From assembly GCA_031264715.1 (NCBI GenBank), contig JAISDP010000129.1:1-13754 (forward strand): a stretch of 13,754 nucleotides of DNA. Reading direction: 5' to 3'. The DNA comes from Bacteroidales bacterium (GTDB lineage: Bacteria; Bacteroidota; Bacteroidia; Bacteroidales; UBA4181). This document shows, one piece after another, positions 7,556 through 13,754 of this stretch. Made by a program: the position numbers and the translations under genes. The notes below the pieces were generated by a model. It did no database searches. It was not told the origin of the DNA and was given only the letters and a program-made list of their open reading frames with translations. Every line of letters begins with the position of its first letter. Position 1 is the stretch's first letter.

Positions 7556-10500
7556 TTAAAAGTTAAGGTAAATTTGCAGCGCATATCTCGACGGTATGGG
7601 GTATGCGCGTCCGTTCCGGTATCCCTGCTCCGGATCCCAGTCTTTAATCCTGTCCCATACGTAAAGGTTGCTGCCGACAAACTGTATGTCAGCCGACGAC
7701 AAGCCTATCCGCTTGACGAAATCGCCCCGGAGGTTGTAATTGAGCGTCACTTCCTGGAGACGCAGGTAGCGGGAATCATTTTTCCAAAATGTCGACAACT
7801 GCGAATTATTGGCATTGTATCCATACGAAAGACGCGGGAAGCGGGCATTCGGGTTTTCCGCCTTCGACGGGTCAATGCCGTTTGCTATGGCATAGTCCTT
7901 CGGTACCCAGCGATTGGCGGGGTCGTTGACCGTGGCCAGCACATTGCCGATCCGTCCGTCGTTGAACGGCACGTAGCCCGGCCCGTTCGTGCCGTACGGA
8001 TAGTGATAGTAGCCGACATGGTAGAAGGTCGTTTTGCCCGTTCCCTTGAACAGTATGCCCAGCGTAAAGTTTTTATATTTCAGCTCGCCGCCGAATCCGT
8101 ACATCAGGCGCGGGTAGGTAGGGTCGGACAGATAAACCTGATCGTCGGAATTGATCACCCCGTCGCCGTTGACGTCCTTATACTTGATGTCGCCCGGCAT
8201 CACCTTAAAACCGCCAAAAGACTGGACAGCGCTGTATGCTACGTCATCTTCGTCGGCAAACAGTCCCGTGGCGATATAACCGCGTATAGCGCTGTTCGGA
8301 TACCCTTTACGCAACTGGTACGGATACGGCGTAGGCGGTTCTTCCCAGTACAGGATTTCGTTCTGCGAATAGGTATAATTTCCCCTGACCGTAAAACTCC
8401 AGTCCTTGTTGATTTCCTGCAGGAAGGAAATGTTTCCGTCCGTGCCGTAGCTGTGCATGCTCCCCACGTTGCCGTACGGGCGTGCGGACCATACTAAGCC
8501 GACATGGCCGGGTATGGTTTCGCGGCGCTGGAAAATGCTCTCGCGCTTGTCATTGAAAAAGTCGACCACAAACGACAGGCGGTCTTTGAACATGCGCCCT
8601 TCGATACCCACGTTGGCTTTCAGCGCCCTTTCCCACATCAGGTTGTTGGCGCCGAACTGCGATTCGACAACGCCGTTGAGAGTGCTGCCCCATCCTGTAG
8701 GCTGGTTTTCCGAGATAATGGTCATAAAGGGGAAGCGGAAGTCGGAGAGACGGTCGTTGCCCACCGTTCCGTAGGAAGCGCGGATTTTCAGGTGGTGGAG
8801 CCACCCGACATGATCCTTTGCCCATTGATAATTGGTAGGAACCCATCCGACAGCCACTGATGGGAAAAAGCCGAACTGCTTGCCCGGCTCGAAGTTTTCG
8901 GAACCCGTGTAGCCGAAGTTCACGTCGATCATGTAGGTATCCTTGAATCCGTAGGTAAGCCGGCTCGAAAGCCCCTGGTACCTCTTGGGCAGGGCTTCCA
9001 ATGCTACGCGGCCGATGCCTGCATCGTCGGCGTCCTTTGTATCCTGCGAATCGCTCATGTAATAATACAACAGCGCGCTGATGCGATGGTCGGTCGCTAT
9101 CACCTTATCCCATGTGACGGTGCTTTCAAGGTGGAATTTCCGCGACTGACGCGTATATTTGCTGTATCGCGGGCTTACGGCATCCAGCGACCTGCTTAGC
9201 TGCAGGTCGGCCCACACGGTACGCCCGGTCGCCAGGTACAGGTCGGGCAATACGTAGCGTCTTTCGTCCTTCCACGAAATGTTATCATACGCTCCCTGTA
9301 CCTTCAGCTTCAGGTTTTCGACCCAGTCGGAAAAATCATGCGTGATGGCGATCGTTTGCTTGCCCGTGTAATTCTGCCTGGTTTGCCTCCCCGTGTAATT
9401 CAGTATCACATAAGGCGAAATGCCCGATCCGCCGAACCCCGAACTGTAAGCCGGCAGTTCCCCGGTTGAATACCTTATGGGAACGGTAATGGGCGTCAGC
9501 ATCGACTGGGTTGCCCACATGGCGTCCGTATCGGCAAACCCCGGTTCTTTCCTCATCGACAGGAAACCGTCGGTGCCGAAATACAGCGTCGTGTTTTTGG
9601 TCAGGTTGATGTCCAGGTTCATGCGGAAATTATAGGTGTTGTATCCTACAGCCGTGCGTACGGTGTTCTCGGGCGCGATTTTGTATGCCGCGTCCTCGAT
9701 GGAAGCTCCCAGGCTGACAAAGTAACGCGCTACTTCGCCGCCGCCCTGGGCGCTCATGTAGTAAGTCTGCTGGAACCCGTTCCGCTTTATGATTTCCTTC
9801 TGCCAGTCGATGTCGGGATAGAGGTCGGGATCCAGGCGGTGCTGGATAATTTTCATCTCGGCGGCGTTATACAGGATTTCTTCATCGCGCACAGTTCTTG
9901 CTTCATTGGCCAGGCGGGCATAATCGTACGCCCTCAGGTATTCGGGCATCCGGTTCAGGTAAGACAGCGTGTAATTCGCCCTTGCCGTTATTTTCAGCCT
10001 TCCGCTTTGTCCGCGCTTGGTGGTAACCAGCACAACGCCGTTAGCGCCGCGAACGCCGTAAACAGCCGTTGCGGAAGCGTCTTTCAGTATGGAAAACGAT
10101 TCCACATCGGCAGGGTCAAGGGAGCTCAAATCGCCTTCCAGCCCGTCGATCAACACCAGCGCCGAACTGTTCGCCCCGAAAGTGCCGATGCCGCGTATCC
10201 AGAATTCTGCAATATTCTTGCCCGGCTCGCCGCTGTCCATCGTGGTAATCATGCCTGCAACCCGGCCTCCAAGCATGTTTGCCATGGAGGTGGCCGGGGT
10301 TTGCAGTTCCTTTGTATCCACCGAGGTAATGGCGCCTACAACGCTTACTTTACGCTGGGTGCCCAGCGCCGTAACTACGACCTCCTCAATTTCGGTGCTG
10401 GCGGCCGTCATCATGACCTGAATATTGCCGTCTTCCTGATCCACCAGGTATTCAACGGTATTATAGCCGATAAAGGCAAATACAATGACGTCGCCCTTGG

Positions 10501-10720
10501 ACGCCCTGATCTTGAAGGTACCGTCCGTGTTGGTCGTCGTACCTATGGAAATGCGTCCTTTCAGGTATATGTTCACTCCGGGCAAAGGCCCTCCCTCGTC
10601 GGATACCACGCCGCCCATGTTCAGCGCCTGCTGCGCCGAAGCTATGAACGGGAACGGGAACGGGAACAGGAACAGGCACAGCAAACAAATAATCGGGAAT
10701 TTTTTATTAATGATTTGCAT
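7556..10720 (-). CDS. SusC/RagA-family TonB-dependent outer-membrane transporter
   Basis: A 1054-residue beta-barrel importer, energised by TonB-ExbBD, that takes up substrate delivered by its SusD partner. Order of parts: signal peptide (1-29, ending ASA); a carboxypeptidase-regulatory-like domain (about 35-104, with GVVSDEGGPLPGVNIYLKG); a TonB-box region (EEVVVTALG, about 112-120); a plug domain (about 125-240) with ALVLIDGLEGD and the SusC-type SFSILKDASATAVYGVRGA; then the barrel to the C-terminal LQIYLNF, whose last residue is phenylalanine as usual for barrels. It lacks the STN domain of transporters that signal to anti-sigma factors. The signal-peptide core contains a hexanucleotide repeat that encodes alternating Phe-Pro. 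It is the second gene of the operon, 22 bp after the NHL lipoprotein. Confidence 0.97.
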   Translation of the reverse strand: MQIINKKFPIICLLCLFLFPFPFPFIASAQQALNMGGVVSDEGGPLPGVNIYLKGRISIGTTTNTDGTFKIRASKGDVIVFAFIGYNTVEYLVDQEDGNIQVMMTAASTEIEEVVVTALGTQRKVSVVGAITSVDTKELQTPATSMANMLGGRVAGMITTMDSGEPGKNIAEFWIRGIGTFGANSSALVLIDGLEGDLSSLDPADVESFSILKDASATAVYGVRGANGVVLVTTKRGQSGRLKITARANYTLSYLNRMPEYLRAYDYARLANEARTVRDEEILYNAAEMKIIQHRLDPDLYPDIDWQKEIIKRNGFQQTYYMSAQGGGEVARYFVSLGASIEDAAYKIAPENTVRTAVGYNTYNFRMNLDINLTKNTTLYFGTDGFLSMRKEPGFADTDAMWATQSMLTPITVPIRYSTGELPAYSSGFGGSGISPYVILNYTGRQTRQNYTGKQTIAITHDFSDWVENLKLKVQGAYDNISWKDERRYVLPDLYLATGRTVWADLQLSRSLDAVSPRYSKYTRQSRKFHLESTVTWDKVIATDHRISALLYYYMSDSQDTKDADDAGIGRVALEALPKRYQGLSSRLTYGFKDTYMIDVNFGYTGSENFEPGKQFGFFPSVAVGWVPTNYQWAKDHVGWLHHLKIRASYGTVGNDRLSDFRFPFMTIISENQPTGWGSTLNGVVESQFGANNLMWERALKANVGIEGRMFKDRLSFVVDFFNDKRESIFQRRETIPGHVGLVWSARPYGNVGSMHSYGTDGNISFLQEINKDWSFTVRGNYTYSQNEILYWEEPPTPYPYQLRKGYPNSAIRGYIATGLFADEDDVAYSAVQSFGGFKVMPGDIKYKDVNGDGVINSDDQVYLSDPTYPRLMYGFGGELKYKNFTLGILFKGTGKTTFYHVGYYHYPYGTNGPGYVPFNDGRIGNVLATVNDPANRWVPKDYAIANGIDPSKAENPNARFPRLSYGYNANNSQLSTFWKNDSRYLRLQEVTLNYNLRGDFVKRIGLSSADIQFVGSNLYVWDRIKDWDPEQGYRNGRAYPIPSRYALQIYLNF
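10646..10675. repeat. Hexanucleotide tandem repeat inside SusC signal peptide
   Basis: Five 6-bp units, three of GAACGG and two of GAACAG (plus strand), encode residues 16-25 of the SusC-like protein as LFLFPFPFPF. The unit is in frame, so changes in copy number would lengthen or shorten the hydrophobic core of the signal peptide without a frameshift. Confidence 0.85.
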
Positions 10721-10742
10721 AAGTTCTTAATTAATTTATGAA

Positions 10743-12068
10743 TTATTCTTGGGTTAATTTTCTAACCACATTGTTTTCCCAGTCGGCTATGTACATGGTG
10801 CCATCCGGCAACACGGCAACGCCCCTTGGATTGTTAAACAATGCGTCGTCGGGGTTGCCGTCCTGGTAACCGCTCACGCCTCCCTTGCCGATAATTGTCC
10901 TCACCACGCCGCCTTCGCCGGTTTCATCGGGGAGGACGATCTCGCGGATGCAATGGTTGGCCCTGTCTGCTACGTACAAATTGCCGTTGGGAGCCACGAT
11001 CATCTGGCTTGGTTTGTTGAACCTGGCGTCTTTGAGCGTTCCGTCTATCCATCCTGGCTGTCCTGCTGCGCCTGCAAAAATAGTATGCACTTTTGTGTCA
11101 AGGTCATATACGCCTATGCAACATGAGTTATCATACGCGATGTACAGAAGATTCGGATGAACAGGGTCGAAAACAAGGTATGAATCGGACGAAGCTATTG
11201 TCTCGGTCTCACGCGTCGCTTCCCTGGTTTCGGCGTTGATCCTGACGAGATGTCCGCTTCCTTGATAACGCGTATATAAATCGCCCGTTACCGGATGGGC
11301 CGCAATACTGTGTGCATTGTCCCTGGTATAGGTGCCATCGGAGAGAATGGAACGTTCCCTTGGCGTCCATTTTTCGGCAGGATCAAAAGAGAAATAGACG
11401 GTGCCCGGATCGTTAATTGCCGACGCTATTCCATTTGCATCCACTGTGGGCGCGCCCAGTGCATAATGCGTAACTGTAGGGCTTCCGGGCAATATCGCTT
11501 CCACGATGTCTTCTTCTTCGTTGATTCGAATAAAGCTATACGGGTTGCGCCAGTGCGATAAAAAGAGGTTGCCTTCCTTGTCGGCTACTAATGTAGAAGG
11601 GTACTGAAATTCCGCTTCCGTCAGTTTACCCCCTTTAAACTCTGTGGTGCCCTTTCTTCCGGCAATGGTACGGACAACGAAATTGATGGTGTACGTAAAC
11701 TGTTTACTGTCAAACACGGCGCTGTCGCTATTCACGACAACGGATATGTTCCTTGATCCGTCATCCTGTCGCGGAGAATACACATACAGGTAGTCTCCCG
11801 AAGAGTTGACCACTACGGCAGGCGTTTCACCGAAATACACCTTGATTTTCGACGCATCCGTGCCGAAATTGCTTCCGGAGATAAAGACCTTGGTCGCAAA
11901 GCCCCCCGCCTCGGGTTCTATATCGGTTATCCGGACAGGTTGCTTGGGATCGTAAGGCTTCCCAAAATCATCATTATTGCTGTTGTTACAGGAAACAACG
12001 ACATACATAAACATAGAGAAAATGACGATCCTCCATAAGTCATGATTAAATTTAAATTTATTTTTCAT
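10743..12068 (-). CDS. IPT/TIG plus NHL-repeat beta-propeller lipoprotein
   Basis: A 441-residue lipoprotein. A hydrophobic segment ends in VVVSC (Cys27), followed by an Asn/Asp-rich linker. An IPT/TIG Ig-like domain lies at about residues 44-125 (ITDIEPEAGGFATKVFISG, then FGTDASKIKVYFG). The rest is an NHL-type propeller, with recognisable blades at FQYPSTLVADKEGNLFLS, FNKPSQMIVAPNGNLYVADR and FNNPRGVAVLPDGTMYIADW. The family is non-enzymatic as far as known, propellers of this type bind proteins or glycans. Here it is the first gene of the SusC/SusD operon and is probably a surface accessory binding protein. A start at 12068 is chosen over an in-frame Met at 12089, which adds only seven residues and shifts the lysine-rich n-region away from the hydrophobic core. 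An adjacent cysteine pair (NSCCIG) lies in the propeller. Confidence 0.88.
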   Translation of the reverse strand: MKNKFKFNHDLWRIVIFSMFMYVVVSCNNSNNDDFGKPYDPKQPVRITDIEPEAGGFATKVFISGSNFGTDASKIKVYFGETPAVVVNSSGDYLYVYSPRQDDGSRNISVVVNSDSAVFDSKQFTYTINFVVRTIAGRKGTTEFKGGKLTEAEFQYPSTLVADKEGNLFLSHWRNPYSFIRINEEEDIVEAILPGSPTVTHYALGAPTVDANGIASAINDPGTVYFSFDPAEKWTPRERSILSDGTYTRDNAHSIAAHPVTGDLYTRYQGSGHLVRINAETREATRETETIASSDSYLVFDPVHPNLLYIAYDNSCCIGVYDLDTKVHTIFAGAAGQPGWIDGTLKDARFNKPSQMIVAPNGNLYVADRANHCIREIVLPDETGEGGVVRTIIGKGGVSGYQDGNPDDALFNNPRGVAVLPDGTMYIADWENNVVRKLTQE

Positions 12069-12281
12069 ATTACAAATATTACATAACATAATTACTATTA
12101 CTTAATTGATGCGGATCAGGAGTTGATTTTGCGATAAAAATTCAACCCTTGATCACATTTTGATTAATCTATTATCTATTTTAATTCTCATTTATTTCGA
12201 TGGATACCATCCGGACAGGCTGCGTAGCTGCCCGACCCGTTTTCTATCTCTTTCGTTTATCCATAGGCATTCTTGTTTAAA
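12069..12281 (-). other. Intergenic leader upstream of the SusC/SusD operon
   Basis: About 210 bp without a gene. On either strand it can form an imperfect 12-bp stem at 12118-12149 (AGG-GTTGA-TTTT paired with AAAA-TCAAC-CCT, two single-base bulges), located about 50 bp before the operon start. A short palindrome GATGG-ATA-CCATC lies at 12199-12211. I found no convincing TTTG/TAnnTTTG promoter pair, so the operon promoter is not located. Confidence 0.4.
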
Positions 12282-12302
12282 TTTTGAATTTTGAATTTTG
12301 AA
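12282..12302. repeat. 7-bp tandem repeat, three TTTTGAA units (left copy)
   Basis: Three perfect TTTTGAA units, preceded by TTTAAA. The same motif in the same orientation recurs at 13250-13270, so this is half of a duplicated repeat block. Confidence 0.85.
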
Positions 12303-12330
12303 TTATTTTAAATTACATATCCTTGCAGAT

Positions 12331-12385
12331 CCTATATGCTTCCTATATGCTCCCTATATGTTCCCTATATGCTTCCTATATGCTC
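12331..12385. repeat. 11-bp tandem repeat, five CCTATATGYTY units
   Basis: Five contiguous 11-bp units (CCTATATGCTT, CCTATATGCTC, CCTATATGTTC, CCTATATGCTT, CCTATATGCTC) differ only at positions 9 and 11. The unit nearest the 189-residue gene contains that gene's stop codon (12376-12378). Two diverged copies of the same unit occur at 13275-13296. There are no spacers, so it is not a CRISPR array. Confidence 0.9.
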
Positions 12386-12945
12386 CTTTCATCGGTAGTG
12401 ATATTTCCGGGCAGGTCTGAGGCCGTGACTAAAATTCGGTCTCCTGTCAGGGATTCATTATTTTGCGTAGCGGCGTATATCCACAGGAATCCGGCGCTGT
12501 TTACCGCATCGCCTTCTTCGACCAGCGAACCGTCGGCATTGGTTATTTGCACATGTACCGATTTCACGGCAAAATCGTCGGATACCTCAATGCGTATTTC
12601 ATCGCCTGCCGCGCCGGTATATTGCGATAAATCAACCGTATGAATATCGGGCGCATGAAGAAAATCGGCGATAGCCACATGATATGCCGTTTTGCCTGAA
12701 CGCTTATTTGCCTTCTTGTCGTAAAGTTCTTTTGTGTCGGGCGTTCCGACAGCGATTTTTGCATAAAGGGTTGCCTGCTGAAACCGTTTGCGGTACGCTT
12801 TCTGTTTGTCTGATACCTTTTTCGTTTTCGGCTGCTCCGGAACTTTCGACACTACGGTCTTACCGCCTACCTGGCGAAATATCAGCAAGTCGCCAATCTT
12901 CCCGCTCAATCCGTGGATTACCACATTTCCTTTCTGTTTTGCCAT
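12376..12945 (-). CDS. Hypothetical protein, basic N-terminus plus beta-rich C-terminal domain
   Basis: A 189-residue protein without signal peptide or membrane segment. It resembles hypothetical proteins I recall from Bacteroidetes genomes, but no function is known to me. Residues 1-95 are rich in Lys and Arg, start with KGNVVIHGLSGKIGDLLIFR, and include a predicted helical stretch (SDKQKAYRKRFQQATLYAK). Residues 100-182 look like a beta-sandwich (VDLSQYTG, DEIRIEVSDD, VKSVHVQITNADGSLVEEG, DRILVTASD). The last residues (R-S-I) and the stop codon overlap an 11-bp tandem repeat. It lies between the two copies of a repeat block and about 50 bp after a terminator-like hairpin, so it may have its own promoter in the 50-bp gap or depend on readthrough. 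No Shine-Dalgarno motif is seen. Confidence 0.8.
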   Translation of the reverse strand: MAKQKGNVVIHGLSGKIGDLLIFRQVGGKTVVSKVPEQPKTKKVSDKQKAYRKRFQQATLYAKIAVGTPDTKELYDKKANKRSGKTAYHVAIADFLHAPDIHTVDLSQYTGAAGDEIRIEVSDDFAVKSVHVQITNADGSLVEEGDAVNSAGFLWIYAATQNNESLTGDRILVTASDLPGNITTDERSI

Positions 12946-12995
12946 GATGCTAAAGTTTTAGAAGTGAATATAATATGGTACATATAAAAATAAAA

Positions 12996-13028
12996 AGCCG
13001 TTATATCGCATGATACGATATAACGGCT
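12996..13028 (-). terminator. 13-bp perfect hairpin with U-tract (terminator or attenuator)
   Basis: AGCCGTTATATCG (12996-13008) pairs perfectly with CGATATAACGGCT (13016-13028) around a 7-nt loop. On the minus strand it is followed at once by TTTTTATTTTTATATG, the layout of an intrinsic terminator. It lies 55 bp after the 49-codon ORF and 50 bp before the start of the 189-residue gene. It may therefore end the small transcript or attenuate transcription into the next gene. Confidence 0.8.
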
Positions 13029-13061
13029 GTATAATAACTTTGAAAAATATTTGCTAAATTC

Positions 13062-13076
13062 CGCGCGCGCGCATGT
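13062..13076. other. Alternating purine-pyrimidine stretch (CG)5-CATGT
   Basis: Fifteen bases of strict pyrimidine-purine alternation, mostly CG, in an otherwise A/T-rich gap. Such sequences can adopt left-handed DNA under supercoiling. No function is shown, and it lies about 25 bp from the dinucleotide tract. Confidence 0.6.
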
Positions 13077-13083
13077 TATATAA

Positions 13084-13233
<150 letters not shown>

Positions 13234-13249
13234 GGGTTTAAATTAAAAA

Positions 13250-13270
13250 TTTTGAATTTTGAATTCTGAA
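13250..13270. repeat. 7-bp tandem repeat, right copy (two TTTTGAA, one TTCTGAA)
   Basis: The same 7-bp motif and orientation as at 12282-12302, again preceded by a TTTAAA-containing stretch. It lies between the promoter and the start codon of the 49-codon ORF. Confidence 0.85.
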
Positions 13271-13274
13271 TTGC

Positions 13275-13296
13275 CCTATATACTGCCTATATGTTT
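13275..13296. repeat. Two diverged units of the 11-bp repeat
   Basis: CCTATATACTG and CCTATATGTTT, contiguous and in the same orientation as the five-unit array at 12331-12385. Only 4 bp separate them from the 7-bp repeats, compared with 28 bp in the left block. Confidence 0.75.
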
Positions 13297-13316
13297 TTTG
13301 ATTTAAAAACCGAGGG

Positions 13317-13347
13317 CAAATATAAATGCTTTTTTGAACAAAACAAA
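13317..13347 (-). promoter_or_regulatory. Bacteroidetes-type promoter (TTTG-N19-TATATTTG)
   Basis: On the minus strand, TTTG (13347-13344) is followed after 19 bp by TATATTTG (13324-13317), an exact match to the -33/-7 pattern (TTTG, TAnnTTTG) of Bacteroidetes primary sigma promoters. The predicted transcript would start near 13310 and run through the tandem repeats into the 49-codon ORF. Confidence 0.6.
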
Positions 13348-13371
13348 AAAATAATTGTTATAGGGTGTTAA

Positions 13372-13503
13372 GGGGAGAAAATTTTTGACAAGTTGACCCT
13401 GTCAGGTCGTTTTACGTAAGCTTACGCATACAACCTCCCCGTCATTACCTAATTGATACACGCATTTTTTACAGAATTAATGTCAAATTTAATAAGGTAA
13501 TGA
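13372..13503. other. Gene-free stretch with nested inverted repeats
   Basis: The 250 bp between the promoter and the rpsJ terminator contain no ORF of note. Inverted repeats seen: GGGGAG (13372-13377) with CTCCCC (13435-13440), enclosing GACC-CTGTCA-GGTC (13395-13408) and the perfect 12-bp palindrome CGTAAGCTTACG (13415-13426); and TCATTACCT (13442-13450) with AGGTAATGA (13495-13503). They may be operator sites or RNA structure, nothing decides between these. Confidence 0.35.
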
Positions 13504-13550
13504 GTCCTCCATTAAGCACGCTCAATGCAAAAAGCATATAACTACCCTGA

Positions 13551-13581
13551 AAAATTAAGCCTCTGCAATCGGCTTAATTTT
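13551..13581 (-). terminator. Terminator after rpsJ
   Basis: An 11-bp perfect stem AAAATTAAGCC / GGCTTAATTTT with a 9-nt loop begins 17 bp beyond the rpsJ stop codon. The stem's 3' arm on the minus strand ends in a run of T, so it should act as an intrinsic terminator for the ribosomal transcript. Confidence 0.75.
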
Positions 13582-13598
13582 AACTATTTACACATGAG

Positions 13599-13754
13599 TT
13601 ACACTTTGATTTCCACTTCCACGCCGCTGGGCAACTCCAGCTTCATCAGCGCATCGATGGTTTTGGGGGTCGAACTGTAGATGTCCATCAAACGCTGGAA
13701 CGAACCAAGTTCGAACTGTTCCCTTGCCTTCTTGTTGACGAAGGTTGAACGATT
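13599..13754 (-). CDS. rpsJ: 30S ribosomal protein S10, C-terminal part (runs off window)
   Basis: The last 51 codons of a frame that enters from the right edge. The translation begins NRSTFVNKKAREQFELGSFQ, continues RLMDIYSSTPKTIDALMKLE and ends LPSGVEVEIKV. This is the C-terminal half of ribosomal protein S10, a component of the small-subunit head that also serves as NusE in transcription antitermination. It matches the family in the RLMDI, KTIDALM and LPSGVEVEI segments. The start lies outside the window. In most bacteria rpsJ is followed closely by rplC, here it is followed by a terminator and then accessory genes. Confidence 0.96.
   Translation of the reverse strand, partial: NRSTFVNKKAREQFELGSFQRLMDIYSSTPKTIDALMKLELPSGVEVEIKV

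Noticed and set aside
7574..8497. 307-codon plus-strand frame opposite the SusC-like gene
   Set aside because: It is a shadow frame in GC-rich coding sequence. The opposite strand encodes a well-supported TonB-dependent barrel, and this frame has no domain.
9839..10741. 300-codon plus-strand frame opposite the SusC N-terminal region
   Set aside because: It mirrors the plug and regulatory-like domain of the transporter and shows no family features of its own.
12060..12085. AATATTTG on the minus strand near the IPT/NHL gene as a -7 element
   Set aside because: The first base differs from the consensus, it lies within about 10 bp of the start codon, and no TTTG was found at the right spacing.
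12331..12385. Short direct repeats considered as a CRISPR array
   Set aside because: Units are 11 bp and contiguous with no spacers, and no cas gene is present.
13385..13416. TTGACA resembling a sigma-70 -35 element on the plus strand
   Set aside because: No matching -10 at the right distance, no plus-strand gene downstream, and Bacteroidetes promoters use a different consensus.

Overview
The window looks like part of a Bacteroidetes (probably Bacteroidales) chromosome. The evidence is a SusC/SusD pair with partner surface lipoproteins, lipobox signal peptides, A/T-rich starts without Shine-Dalgarno motifs, a promoter of the TTTG-N19-TAnnTTTG type, and the end of a Bacteroidetes-like ribosomal protein S10. 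All recognisable genes lie on the minus strand, so transcription runs from the right end of the window to the left.

Right edge (13754-13551): the last 51 codons of rpsJ, followed by a hairpin terminator. No other ribosomal protein gene follows it in this window. Next (13550-12331) is a repeat-rich strip. It holds a Bacteroidetes-type promoter, two kinds of short tandem repeat, a 49-codon ORF whose C-terminus is a Glu-Arg run encoded by a 21-unit AG dinucleotide tract, a strong terminator-like hairpin, and a 189-residue protein of unknown function. A copy of the 7-bp and 11-bp tandem repeats lies on each side of these two ORFs, in the same order and orientation, so they look like a cassette.

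Middle (12068-2971): a tightly spaced five-gene operon, with gaps of 12-22 bp. It encodes an IPT/NHL lipoprotein, a SusC-like TonB-dependent transporter, a SusD-like lipoprotein, a DUF1735-like lipoprotein and a lipoprotein with three Ig-like (BIG2) domains. It ends in a perfect 10-bp hairpin. Together these probably form an outer-membrane complex that captures and imports a glycan or similar oligomer. No glycoside hydrolase, protease or dedicated regulator gene lies in the window, so the substrate cannot be named.

Left (2860-14): a small secreted protein of unknown function, an O-antigen ligase/polymerase-like membrane protein that ends where homologues I recall often carry a TPR tail, a cluster of palindromic repeats (721-955), and a secreted thioredoxin-fold (TlpA-like) protein with a CKPC motif.

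The least ordinary feature is the strip at 12282-13440. There a 43-bp dinucleotide tract lies inside a possible small gene that has its own promoter and terminator, which suggests a length-variable locus.
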